From Streptomyces sp. NBC_00775 (GTDB lineage Bacteria > Actinomycetota > Actinomycetes > Streptomycetales > Streptomycetaceae): a stretch of DNA of 64,000 bases. Of this stretch, positions 8,371-15,625 are shown piece after piece. The translations under genes and the position numbers were made by a program. Numbering within the stretch: position 1 is the stretch's first letter; each line of letters opens with the position of its first letter. Under the pieces are notes generated by a model that was not told where the DNA came from, searched no databases, and saw nothing but the letters and a program-made list of their open reading frames with translations. Location of the stretch: contig NZ_CP108938.1 of the NCBI RefSeq assembly GCF_036347135.1, positions 7,316,001-7,380,000 on the forward strand, in the 5' to 3' direction.

Positions 8371-9126
8371 TCATCCGACCCATCGGGCTGCTCCGGCGCG
8401 GCTCCCTGTCAGATGGGCGAAGACGACCACGTTGCCCTGGTACCCCGTCGTCTTCGAGTAGCCGCCGCCGCAGGTGATCACGCGCAGCTCGGGGCGGTGC
8501 GCGGCGCCGTACACCTTCTCGTCGGGGAAGTCGCGGGCCTCGTACACCTCGACGGCGTCGACGGCGAAGACGGCGGTGCTGCCGTCGCGGCGGTCCACCT
8601 CGATGGTGCCGCCCTTCTTGACGGCGCCGAGGTCGTAGAAGACGGCGGGGCCGTCGGCGTTGTCGACATGTCCGGCGACGATGGCGGTGCCTGTCTCGCC
8701 GGGGGTGGTGCCGGCCTCGTACCAGCCGGCGAGGTTCTTCTGCGCGGGCGGCGGGACGTCCAGGCTGCCCTGTGGGGTGAGGCCGAGGCCCATCAGCGGG
8801 GCGTTCACGCGGATCGAGGGAATGCGGATGCGCTCGGGCGGAGAGTGGTGCAGCGCGGGCGCTGCCGGCACCTGGTCACCGGTGTCGGGGAAGGCCGCCT
8901 GGGCGGCGGACGGCTGGGGCGGCGCGTGGGTCTCGGCACCGCTGAGCAGCAGCCAGGCGCCGGTGCAGAGCGCGACGGCGGTGACGGATGCTATGGCGAT
9001 GTTGCCGACACGGCCGGAACCGCCAGTTCCGTCAGTTCCGCCGGTTCCGAGGGCCCTGCGGGTCCTGCGTGCCCTGCCGGTCCTGCTGGTACGGCTGCTC
9101 CTGCCGGCCTTGCTGAAGCGGCGCAC
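8371..9126 (-). CDS. Class F sortase
   Basis: A 251-residue membrane-anchored transpeptidase. A basic, low-complexity N-terminus is followed by a single transmembrane helix (about 43-62), a linker and the sortase barrel. The catalytic His153 is in IVAGHVDN and Cys219 in LRVITCGGG. The phrases RIPSIRVNAPLMGLG and GYQGNVVVFAHLTG are typical of actinobacterial class F enzymes, whose substrates are poorly defined. The GTG start is chosen for the GAGGAGG just upstream. It follows the small secreted protein at 9250-9765 on the same strand and probably shares its operon, making that protein a candidate substrate or partner. Confidence 0.9.
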   Translation of the reverse strand: MRRFSKAGRSSRTSRTGRARRTRRALGTGGTDGTGGSGRVGNIAIASVTAVALCTGAWLLLSGAETHAPPQPSAAQAAFPDTGDQVPAAPALHHSPPERIRIPSIRVNAPLMGLGLTPQGSLDVPPPAQKNLAGWYEAGTTPGETGTAIVAGHVDNADGPAVFYDLGAVKKGGTIEVDRRDGSTAVFAVDAVEVYEARDFPDEKVYGAAHRPELRVITCGGGYSKTTGYQGNVVVFAHLTGSRAGAARWVG

Positions 9127-9249
9127 GTGAGCCTCCTCTGCTCCTCTGCTCCTCTCTGGGTCCCGTTCCCCCTCCGGGCCGCGAGGGGCGTCGGGCCACG
9201 GAGGGGGAGGGGACGGCGGTACCGGTGGACGGACAGCGGAGGGTGTCCG

Positions 9250-9765
9250 TCAGATCCCGTCGCCTCTCGCCCGGCGATGCAGGAGCCAGGTACCGCCCGC
9301 GGCGGCGACGGCCAGGGCCGCCACTCCCGCCGCGGTCTGTGTGGAATCGGGGCCCAGTGCGCCGCCGACCCCCGTATTCACATGTCCGCGCGGCTGGATC
9401 TGCGCGCGCATGGACGTCAGGGTGACCATCAGGTCGCCGGTGACGTGCTTGCCCCCGGAACACGTCGCGACGATCTCGTAAGTCCCCGGCTGCGCGCTCG
9501 GCGGCACCCGGAACTGTCCGATCGAGTCGTGCTCGTGCGCGCTGGGGGCGAGGGTGAAGATGCCCGCACCCACCGCACTGGCGTCGCCCATCGCCATCTC
9601 GGTACCGCACGCCGCCGTGTTGACGGTGACTTCGGAGCCCGGGACGACGGTGGAGGGCAACACCTCCAGGCTCCCCGCGGCTCCGCCGTACGCGGGCGCG
9701 GTGGCGAGGCCCGCGGCGGCGACGGCGAGCGCGGTACCGGTCATCAGACGGGCGGTACGTCGCAT
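9250..9765 (-). CDS. Small secreted/membrane-tethered protein in sortase operon
   Basis: A 171-residue exported protein. It has a signal peptide (MRRTARLMTG, then an Ala-rich core ending near AYGG), a beta-rich domain with a Cys pair (about Cys52 and Cys101), and a C-terminal hydrophobic helix followed by RRARGDGI, i.e. a membrane or wall tether. No canonical LPxTG or LAxTG motif precedes the helix. ATG 9765 with GGAGGAG upstream is preferred over longer in-frame starts. It is the first gene of a pair with the class F sortase 123 bp downstream. Function unknown. Confidence 0.8.
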   Translation of the reverse strand: MRRTARLMTGTALAVAAAGLATAPAYGGAAGSLEVLPSTVVPGSEVTVNTAACGTEMAMGDASAVGAGIFTLAPSAHEHDSIGQFRVPPSAQPGTYEIVATCSGGKHVTGDLMVTLTSMRAQIQPRGHVNTGVGGALGPDSTQTAAGVAALAVAAAGGTWLLHRRARGDGI

Positions 9766-10102
9766 CGTGCTTGCTCCTCCGAGAGGGCGCGGCCCGCGAC
9801 ACCCCCAAGTGCCGCTGCGTCGGTCGTGCCCCTGCCCTACAGAGGTAAGTGGCACATGCGCGTGACCGCTTCCTGAGGAACCGTCAGAAATGATGTGAAT
9901 GGGTGTCAGGTGGGGTGGGGGAGGGGGTCGGCTCGGGGGCGTTTTGGCAGGTCATCGGGGTGTGGGTGGGGTGCTGCGGAAAAGGATGCGAAGGGGGTGG
10001 GGTGGGGGTGTGAACGGGTGACTGGTGGCCGGGGGTGGGCGGCGTGAAGGGGGTGGTCGGGCCCTGTGTTGGCGGTGGCGGTGGCGGTGGCGGGCGTGTG
10101 GC
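9766..10102. other. Gap with no gene: G-rich spacer
   Basis: No coding region is supported here. The stretch 9899-10098 is strongly strand-asymmetric (long G/T-rich runs on the + strand, including several GGTGGC iterations at about 10072-10092). It leads into the SoxR-type operator. I see no RNA gene or clear terminator. Confidence 0.6.
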
Positions 10103-10133
10103 TTGACCTCGACAAAGGTTGAGGTATGAGGCT
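10103..10133 (+). promoter_or_regulatory. SoxR-type operator/promoter of the FMN reductase gene
   Basis: TTGACC (10103-10108) serves as -35. A 20-bp dyad ACCTCGAC...GGTTGAGGT (10106-10125) matches the Streptomyces SoxR box and fills a 19-bp spacer, the MerR-family hallmark, up to a -10-like GAGGCT (10128-10133). Start of transcription would be at about 10140-10141, i.e. a leaderless mRNA beginning at ATG 10141. In S. coelicolor an NADPH-dependent FMN reductase is a known SoxR target (recalled); its application here is inference from this match. Confidence 0.72.
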
Positions 10134-10140
10134 GTGCGTT

Positions 10141-10788
10141 ATGAAGACAGCCACAGCTGATTCCACCGTCCCCGTCCCTGCCCCCGCCCCCGCTCCTGCC
10201 CAGGCGTCCGACACCCCCGTACGGGTCGCCGTCGTCATCGGCAGCAACCGCGAGGGCCGCTTCGGGCCCGTCGTCGCCGACTGGCTGCTGGCCAGGATCC
10301 GCGAACGCGACGACTTCACCGCCGAGGTGGTCGACGTCGCCGCCGTCCAGCTCCCCACGGTCCTCTCGCACTCCCCGTCCCCCGCGGTGTCCGACGAACT
10401 GGCGAAGGTATCGCCCGCCCTCGCCGCCGCCGACGCCTTCGTCGTCCTCACCCCCGAGTACAACCACTCCTACCCCGCCGGCCTGAAGAACCTCATCGAC
10501 TGGCACTACTCCGAGTGGCGCGCCAAGCCCGTCGCCCTCGTCTCCTACGGCGGCCTATCCGGAGGCCTCCGCGCCGTCGAACACCTTCGCCAGGTTTTCG
10601 CGGAGCTGCATGCCGTGACGGTGCGGGACACGGTGTCATTTCATGGGGCGCGTGCCGCGTTCGACGAGGAGGGGGAGCCTCGTGATCCTGTCGGGCCGGG
10701 GGTGGCGGCGAAGGCCATGCTGGATCAACTGGGGTGGTGGGCACGGGCGTTGAACGAGGCGAAGGGGAGGCGACCGTACGCCGGTTAG
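10141..10788 (+). CDS. NADPH-dependent FMN reductase family protein (SoxR regulon)
   Basis: A 215-residue flavodoxin-fold enzyme that reduces FMN or quinone-like acceptors with NAD(P)H. After a Pro/Ala-rich N-terminal extension, the FMN phosphate loop reads VVIGSNREGRFGP, followed by LTPEYNHSYPAGLKNLIDW and SYGGLSGGLRAVEHL, all family signatures. ATG 10141 is preferred to ATG 10126 because the SoxR-type promoter predicts transcription start at 10141; 10126 would lie inside the promoter. Induction by redox-cycling compounds such as endogenous pigmented antibiotics is expected from the operator. Confidence 0.9.
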   Translation: MKTATADSTVPVPAPAPAPAQASDTPVRVAVVIGSNREGRFGPVVADWLLARIRERDDFTAEVVDVAAVQLPTVLSHSPSPAVSDELAKVSPALAAADAFVVLTPEYNHSYPAGLKNLIDWHYSEWRAKPVALVSYGGLSGGLRAVEHLRQVFAELHAVTVRDTVSFHGARAAFDEEGEPRDPVGPGVAAKAMLDQLGWWARALNEAKGRRPYAG

Positions 10789-10796
10789 GGGGCGGG

Positions 10797-10888
10797 TTTC
10801 CTCGCCCCCGCCGCCCCTACCCGTCCTATCCCTGGGGGCTGCGCCCCCAGACCCCCGCTAAAAGATTGCGCAGTTCCCCGCGCCCCTT
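10797..10888 (+). repeat. Dispersed palindromic intergenic repeat, copy A
   Basis: The module reads CTCGCCCCCGCCGCCCCTACCCGTC, then a perfect hairpin CTGGGGGC-TGC-GCCCCCAG (10832-10850), then AGACCCCCGCTAAAAGATTGCGCAG followed by TTCCCCGCGCCCCTT. Two further copies lie at 35771-35990 and 63764-63912. It sits just after the FMN reductase stop and may act as a terminator. Only the left half of the long GCGC... palindrome is present here. Confidence 0.85.
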
Positions 10889-11027
10889 GGCGCAGCCGGA
10901 CGAACGGCGGGTGCACGTTCAGCGCGATGCAGACGCGGACGGGGGCACAAGCGCTGACAGACCTCGAGTGCGTGCCGGATACGGCGCGCTGCGCCTCACG
11001 TTCGAGGCGTTCGCAAGGCCAACCGTG

Positions 11028-11225
11028 TCATTGGATGGGCTCACCGTCGTGGTCGCCGCCAATGCAGCTCCACAAGCCGGCGCCAGAGTCGTACTCCACA
11101 CTCCCGCCACCGGCCATGCACGTCTGCCCGTCGACACTGGGTACGGCAGCCTGTGCAACAGGGCCCATGGCGCCAAGAGCGGCCAGTATCACAGCGGCGG
11201 TGAATCCGAGAAGTCGTATACGCAT
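11028..11225 (-). CDS. Small secreted protein
   Basis: A 65-residue predicted exported peptide. It has a signal peptide (MRIRLLGFTAAVILAALGAM, cleavage near AQA) and a mature part of about 38 residues with two Cys (QTCMAGGG and LWSCIGGD), which could form one disulfide, ending DHDGEPIQ. ATG 11225 is preceded by AGGAGCTC. The conserved Gly-Gly-Gly and Cys pattern is reminiscent of small actinobacterial secreted peptides, but I do not recognise the family. It is convergent with nothing and stands alone between the repeat and a divergent membrane protein. Confidence 0.65.
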   Translation of the reverse strand: MRIRLLGFTAAVILAALGAMGPVAQAAVPSVDGQTCMAGGGSVEYDSGAGLWSCIGGDHDGEPIQ

Positions 11226-11404
11226 GAGGAGCTCCTGTAGGGGCGGGCGATACGTCATGACCAGCCTCACCCCGCACCCCGTCAAGGTGTGCACCCGGTT
11301 ACTCCAAACGGGTGACGGGTGTGCCCCCGGCAATTGCACGGGAGGCGCTCCCGGGGTGCGCGCTCCAGGTGCGCACACCCAAGTACAGGCAGCAGGCTGG
11401 TGTC

Positions 11405-12790
11405 ATGGAGAATATGCCTGTGGTATCCGTAGGGGCACCAGATGACATCGGCTTGCGAAAAGTCGTGATCAATGGCAAGACCGCAGGCAAGGTGCGGTGC
11501 CCCGGGGAACTGCAAAGACTCCTACGTCGTGCCGGTGTGGCGTTCGGCCACGACATCCATTGGCTCGGCGGAGACTGTACTGTCTGGCCCGATCGCCCGT
11601 GGCGACGACGAACAATTGGCACCCTGATGGCAGTCGGCCTCCTCGTGACTGCAAGCGTGCTCATCAAGATCGGCAAAGCGGACACTCTTGATGCCCTTAC
11701 CTACGCCGGACGAATCGAAGGAGCTACTTTCCTTCTCTTGGCTCTGGTGGAAGTGATTGCCGCAACAGCCACCCTCGACTATTGGCGCAAGCGGCGAATA
11801 AATTACTCCGGGGCAATAATTCTGTTCGGGGTCTCGGCCGCCCTTGGCGTCAGCTTGTTGCTACTTATGCTGCAGATCAGCGGCCGGGTGTACAGTCCTT
11901 GGTTGCTGCTTTGGGTAGCTCTCGTGCTCTGGTCTTCATGGGCTCTGTGGATACTCGTCCGCGACCGGGCGTACAAGGGGCTTCTCCATCCTAGGCGAAT
12001 CGCGATCGGGGCAATTGTCTCCGTCCTCCTCGGGCTCAGCAACTTGGCATATTCACAGGTCTATGTTCCCTATGTGAGGTCTCCGCTGGTGGAGAGTGCA
12101 GCTGAATTCAGGGCACCAAGTTTGAACGGGGAAGGGACGAAGATGTACCTGCCGGTTCATCTGTACGTAAGGAATTCTGGCCAGATTCCGGTCTACCTTC
12201 TCGGCAGCATCTACTGGATCGAGGGCAGGTCCGCGAGCAATTTGAAATACAAGTTGATCGACTCTCGTGAGTTCGTCACGCCGGCGGGGCGAGTGTTGAA
12301 TCCGGGGGAAGAATTTACGCAGGATGTGGTTGTTAAGATCGAGAAGCCTGACAAGTCCAACTATGACGCGGTCAGCGCCCAGGCCGAGGTGTACATGGTC
12401 AGGAAAGACAGAATGACAATGACTGCTGATTATGCGCGTTCCAGGAAGGAGGTCAAGATCCTCAGGGAGAAAGGTAAAGATCAAGATCCTCCGGGTCCCT
12501 CCGACCCCTACTTCAGATATCAATCTGAGATCTCGAACAGCAGTGAGATTCTCAATGTGACTCGAGGTCGGCAACGTGTAACACTGTGGTGGGTGCGTCG
12601 TGCTGGCTGGCCATACATCTATGTGGATGTGGCGCCGCCGGGTGAAAGGAAAACCTTTGACTCGCATAAGCTCGCCACGAACCAAGATTCTATTGAACGG
12701 TACGGTCTCGCAGAGGTGCGTGGCTCAATGGCACAGATGCCCTTCGCGGAACTCCTGGAGAAGGCTCAGGACGCGCGCCCCGCCCAGTGA
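11405..12790 (+). CDS. Multi-pass membrane protein of unknown function (accessory)
   Basis: A 461-residue protein I do not recognise. An N-terminal cytoplasmic stretch (GELQRLLRRAGVAFGHDIHWL) is followed by about five hydrophobic segments (about 72-92, 102-122, 133-160, 164-180, 192-212). A large, probably extracytoplasmic, beta-rich domain of about 220 residues follows (YLPVHLYVRNSGQIPVYLLG ... LNPGEEF), then a charged C-terminus. The GC content is visibly lower than in its neighbours and more AT-ending codons are used, consistent with horizontal acquisition. ATG 11405 is chosen; the frame is open upstream to 11312, but that stretch is not convincing. No domain with a known role was seen. 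Confidence 0.65.
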   Translation: MENMPVVSVGAPDDIGLRKVVINGKTAGKVRCPGELQRLLRRAGVAFGHDIHWLGGDCTVWPDRPWRRRTIGTLMAVGLLVTASVLIKIGKADTLDALTYAGRIEGATFLLLALVEVIAATATLDYWRKRRINYSGAIILFGVSAALGVSLLLLMLQISGRVYSPWLLLWVALVLWSSWALWILVRDRAYKGLLHPRRIAIGAIVSVLLGLSNLAYSQVYVPYVRSPLVESAAEFRAPSLNGEGTKMYLPVHLYVRNSGQIPVYLLGSIYWIEGRSASNLKYKLIDSREFVTPAGRVLNPGEEFTQDVVVKIEKPDKSNYDAVSAQAEVYMVRKDRMTMTADYARSRKEVKILREKGKDQDPPGPSDPYFRYQSEISNSSEILNVTRGRQRVTLWWVRRAGWPYIYVDVAPPGERKTFDSHKLATNQDSIERYGLAEVRGSMAQMPFAELLEKAQDARPAQ

Positions 12791-12829
12791 TTCGTATACC
12801 CGAACCGCAGCCCACGTCACCGAAGCCGC

Positions 12830-12894
12830 TCAGTCGGCCTCCGGCAGCCGTACCGTCGCCACCGCCCCGCCGCCCTCCGCGTCAAGGCCAACGC
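12830..12894 (-). pseudogene. C-terminal stub of a sensor histidine kinase
   Basis: Read on the minus strand, the last 20 or so codons give GLDAEGGGAVATVRLPEAD and a stop, the usual ending of a HATPase domain. Upstream the similarity ends abruptly at the IS remnant, so the rest of the kinase has been lost. This is a short match, judged by eye. Confidence 0.4.
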
Positions 12895-12962
12895 CAAACC
12901 GAACTCCACGATGCCTTCGTCTCATTGGCCTGCGGCCTCATCTGCTGGAGGCGGCTGAAGGT
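12895..12962 (+). pseudogene. IS transposase 3' remnant, copy 1
   Basis: The frame reads TELHDAFVSLACGLICWRRLK, the characteristic C-terminus of IS5-type transposases in Streptomyces. It is about 90% identical over roughly 85 bp to an inverted copy at 14550-14636. No transposase body or ends are present. Confidence 0.65.
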
Positions 12963-13028
12963 ACACGATCATGATCGTGTAGCAACGGACGACCAGCCGT
13001 CCGTTGCCGCCGCCTGGCAGGCGGCGGC
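12963..13028. repeat. Cluster of three perfect palindromes/hairpins
   Basis: ACACGATCATGATCGTGT is an 18-bp perfect palindrome (12963-12980). GCAACGGACG...CGTCCGTTGC is a 10-bp stem (12982-13007). GCCGCCGCCT-GGC-AGGCGGCGGC is a 10-bp stem (13006-13028). It lies directly after the IS remnant. It may be a transcription terminator or the scar of an IS end. The rest of 13029-13238 shows nothing I can name. Confidence 0.6.
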
Positions 13029-13238
13029 GTGCATGAAGGAGAGGTAAAAGCGACGGCCTGATCCTGAGCACCACCAGCCAGGAGTACTTCTTCGCCTCCC
13101 ATCAGGTGTCCTGTACTCCAGCGATACGCAACACCGTCCCACCCCCGGCCGCCACGCCCCCCCCGGCTTTGGCGGCCTTGGCTCCACCCCCACCAGCTCC
13201 CCCCAGAGGCAGGTCCAGATTTCTTCAGGGGCAAGTAG

Positions 13239-13625
13239 CTAAGGGCGGTCCGGGCCCAGGGCGTCGCGGACGGCGGCCATGATGGCCTCGGTATCGGCAC
13301 CCAGCGCGCGGGCGGAAGAGGTGAAATCGCGTGCAAGGATGGCGAGTTGGGAGGCGTATGGGCGGGTCGGGCCAGCTGGGGGTGCCGCGACCCGGGAGCC
13401 CGCCCCGCGGCGGGTGCGGATCAGCTCGGCGGTCTCCAGCTCGCGGTAGGCGCGGGCCACGGTGCCTGGTGCGAGGCCGAGGTCCGTGGCCAGCTGGCGC
13501 ACGGTCGGCAGCCGGTCACCCTCGGCCAGCCGGCCGGTGACGATCAGCGCGCCGAGTTGCGCACGGATCTGCGCGTACGGCGGTACCTGGCTGGCAGTAT
13601 CGACGCGGATGACGGGCTCATTCAT
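13239..13625 (-). CDS. GntR-family transcriptional regulator (YtrA subfamily)
   Basis: A 128-residue regulator. The winged helix-turn-helix spans about 15-75 (PPYAQIRAQLGALIVTGRL, EGDRLPTVRQLATDLGLAPGTVARAYRELE) and is followed by a short C-terminal tail rather than a ligand domain, which is typical of YtrA-type proteins. ATG 13625 overlaps the end of the upstream membrane-protein gene by 8 bp, so the two are translationally coupled. It probably represses its own operon through the TCTTGT/ACAAGA dyads at 14428-14494. Confidence 0.9.
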   Translation of the reverse strand: MNEPVIRVDTASQVPPYAQIRAQLGALIVTGRLAEGDRLPTVRQLATDLGLAPGTVARAYRELETAELIRTRRGAGSRVAAPPAGPTRPYASQLAILARDFTSSARALGADTEAIMAAVRDALGPDRP

Positions 13626-14409
13626 CGTCGGGGGACCCCTTCGCCGCATCGTCGTCGACGGCCCGGGGGGCCACCACGGTGATCAGGGACCAGGCGACGG
13701 TGAACAGGTTCAGCAGGGCCAAAGGGTAGAACACCCAGAAGGTGAGCGCGCCCATCGCACCGGCGCAGCCCGTCTCCGTGAGCGAGACGGAGATCATCAG
13801 CACGGCGTACAGCTGCTGGCTCGACACCAGCAGGCCCCAGGCCCCGGTGACGGCCCACGCGCGGTTGCGACGCTGCTGCTCCCCGCCCGGTCCGTGGGCG
13901 ATGCGGCGCAGGGCCCACACGCAGGTTGGGGTAGCTACGGCGAGGGCGCCGAACGTCGGGAGGCTGTAGTGCATGCCTGGCCAGGGGCCCAGGGATGCCG
14001 GCATCCCGTTGCAGGTGACGGCGATGACCTTACCCGTGCTGAAAATACGGTCGGGGTCGACGGAGGCCGTGGCGGCCGTGATGGCCAGCAGCACGGCAAG
14101 CGAGACCCCCTGAAGGGCAATCAGGGGGCCCATGCGGGGTGGCACATGGTCTCTGACCAGGCGCGGGGCGAGACTCGCGGTGCGTACCGCGTCCTGAGGG
14201 AGCAGGGTCAGCGCGTCGGCAAGAAGGACGCCTGCCACCGCGCACAGGCCGAAGGCCGTGATGCAGAACACGACGCGCTGCTCGAACTCGACGTGCCCCA
14301 GTGTGGACAGCGCCTGTGCGGCCACGATGCCGATGGCCAGGCCGGACCAGCGGGCGTAGTAGTTGGCATGATCGAGGAAGCGGCGCTGGAACGGGGCGGT
14401 GTCGAGCAT
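13618..14409 (-). CDS. Multi-pass membrane protein co-operonic with GntR regulator
   Basis: A 263-residue protein with about six hydrophobic segments (about 20-40, 45-70, 98-118, 145-165, 190-212, 222-245) and a short charged C-terminus. I do not recognise a transport signature. ATG 14409 follows GGGGGATCTCCCT, a good ribosome site. Coupling to a YtrA-type regulator suggests a drug- or envelope-stress-responsive membrane protein, which is inference from context. The gene pair is bounded by two inverted IS remnants (12895 and 14550), so it may have arrived as a block. Confidence 0.8.
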   Translation of the reverse strand: MLDTAPFQRRFLDHANYYARWSGLAIGIVAAQALSTLGHVEFEQRVVFCITAFGLCAVAGVLLADALTLLPQDAVRTASLAPRLVRDHVPPRMGPLIALQGVSLAVLLAITAATASVDPDRIFSTGKVIAVTCNGMPASLGPWPGMHYSLPTFGALAVATPTCVWALRRIAHGPGGEQQRRNRAWAVTGAWGLLVSSQQLYAVLMISVSLTETGCAGAMGALTFWVFYPLALLNLFTVAWSLITVVAPRAVDDDAAKGSPDDE

Positions 14410-14427
14410 AGGGAGATCCCCCAGATC

Positions 14428-14494
14428 ATCTTGTACCAAGCAGCTAGCACAAGATGCCCTAGTTGGAATCTTGTGTCAAACATCCGATACAAGG
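14428..14494 (-). promoter_or_regulatory. Two dyads, probable GntR operators
   Basis: CATCTTGT (14428-14435) pairs with ACAAGATG (14449-14456), 13 bp apart. Downstream, TCTTGTGT (14469-14476) faces ATACAAGG (14488-14495). Both use the same TTGT/ACAA arms and lie 19-86 bp upstream of ATG 14409, in the gap 14410-14796. Confidence 0.55.
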
Positions 14495-14549
14495 CGATGC
14501 AGGGGAGGTGGATTCTGGCGCGGGACAGCCCTTAGAGCTCGTAGCACGA

Positions 14550-14636
14550 TCATGATCGGTGTTCCTTCAGTCGCCTCCAGCAGATGAGGCCACAGGCCAA
14601 TGAGACGAAGGCGTCGTGGAGTTCGGTTCGGCGAGC
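14550..14636 (-). pseudogene. IS transposase 3' remnant, copy 2 (inverted)
   Basis: The minus strand reads RRTELHDAFVSLACGLICWRRLKEHRS then stop in a short frame matching copy 1 at 12895. The remainder of 14637-14796 holds no recognisable gene. Confidence 0.65.
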
Positions 14637-14796
14637 AGGATGCGGTGCAACTGGACGAAGACGCCGACCTGTTGCTCTTACGCAGGCAAGGAGCAGCGGG
14701 ACACCACGGTGGCGCCGGACCGGCATGCCCGAAACCGGCGGGCGGCCCAGGGGCGGGGCATGAGAGGGTGCGGTTCGATCCGGCACAGGGGGAAGC

Positions 14797-15396
14797 ATGG
14801 GGCTGATCTACAGCTACGACATCTATCTGCGGCCCCGGAACGTCGCCAGGGCGTTGGCCAATCTGGCCGAGTTGGCGCCACCGGCCCGTGCTGTGCCGCC
14901 GCTTGAGATCACCCTTCCCGGCGGTGAGCGGCTCGTCCTCCCGTTCACGTCCCACTTCACGAGCGAGCCGGTCGACTGCTCCACGAGCAGCACACTCGCG
15001 CTCGACACGTCCCTCATGTTCGACGTCGATGACGCGCTGCGCGAGTACGCGAGGACGGACGGCCCTGAACCCGGGGCGGACGGGCGCATCCAGATCGGAT
15101 ACATCTACGCGACGGTCCGGTTCGAATCCTTCCTGCACCCTGGCTACACGTCGGTGGAATGCTGCGCAGCGACGTCGGGGATGAGCCGCTTGTTCGCGCG
15201 GTCGCCCAACATCAGGAAGGTATTCACCGACCTCGCCGCCACCAGCGGCGGAGTGTGCTGCCTGTTCGACACCGGCGACGGCGGCCCCGAGCAAGTGTGC
15301 TGGCTCAACGGTGAAACCACCCAGGAGATGGTCTCCGGTCCCCGCTTTCCAGATCGGCGAGCACTCGTGGCGACTTGGTCCGACCCCGAGAGGTGA
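14797..15396 (+). CDS. Hypothetical protein
   Basis: A 199-residue soluble protein with an excellent ribosome site (GGGGGAAGC before ATG 14797). It opens MGLIYSYDIYLRPRNVARAL, followed by alternating beta strands and short helices. The segment GGERLVLPFTSHFTSEPVD and a later IGYIYATVRFESF suggest an alpha+beta fold. There are five Cys, including a CC pair at about 126 and another CC near 150. I do not recognise the family. There is no signal peptide or membrane segment, and no neighbour suggests a role. Confidence 0.7.
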   Translation: MGLIYSYDIYLRPRNVARALANLAELAPPARAVPPLEITLPGGERLVLPFTSHFTSEPVDCSTSSTLALDTSLMFDVDDALREYARTDGPEPGADGRIQIGYIYATVRFESFLHPGYTSVECCAATSGMSRLFARSPNIRKVFTDLAATSGGVCCLFDTGDGGPEQVCWLNGETTQEMVSGPRFPDRRALVATWSDPER

Positions 15397-15625
15397 GCAC
15401 CGGTGCCCCATCTCTGGGGTCACAAGATCGTGTCACGAGTTCCAAGGTTGTCCCGGAACTGATCTTTGATGAGGTGCGGGCGAGGTCGACCTGGATACAA
15501 CTCGCGCCACCCGTCGCTCCACGCGTCTCCAGCACGGGAACCCAGGGCCCCGGTGATGCGGACGCGACCCGCAGCGACGTCATCTCAGCCCGTCCACTTG
15601 ACCACCGGCTCGGGACGTGAATCGC

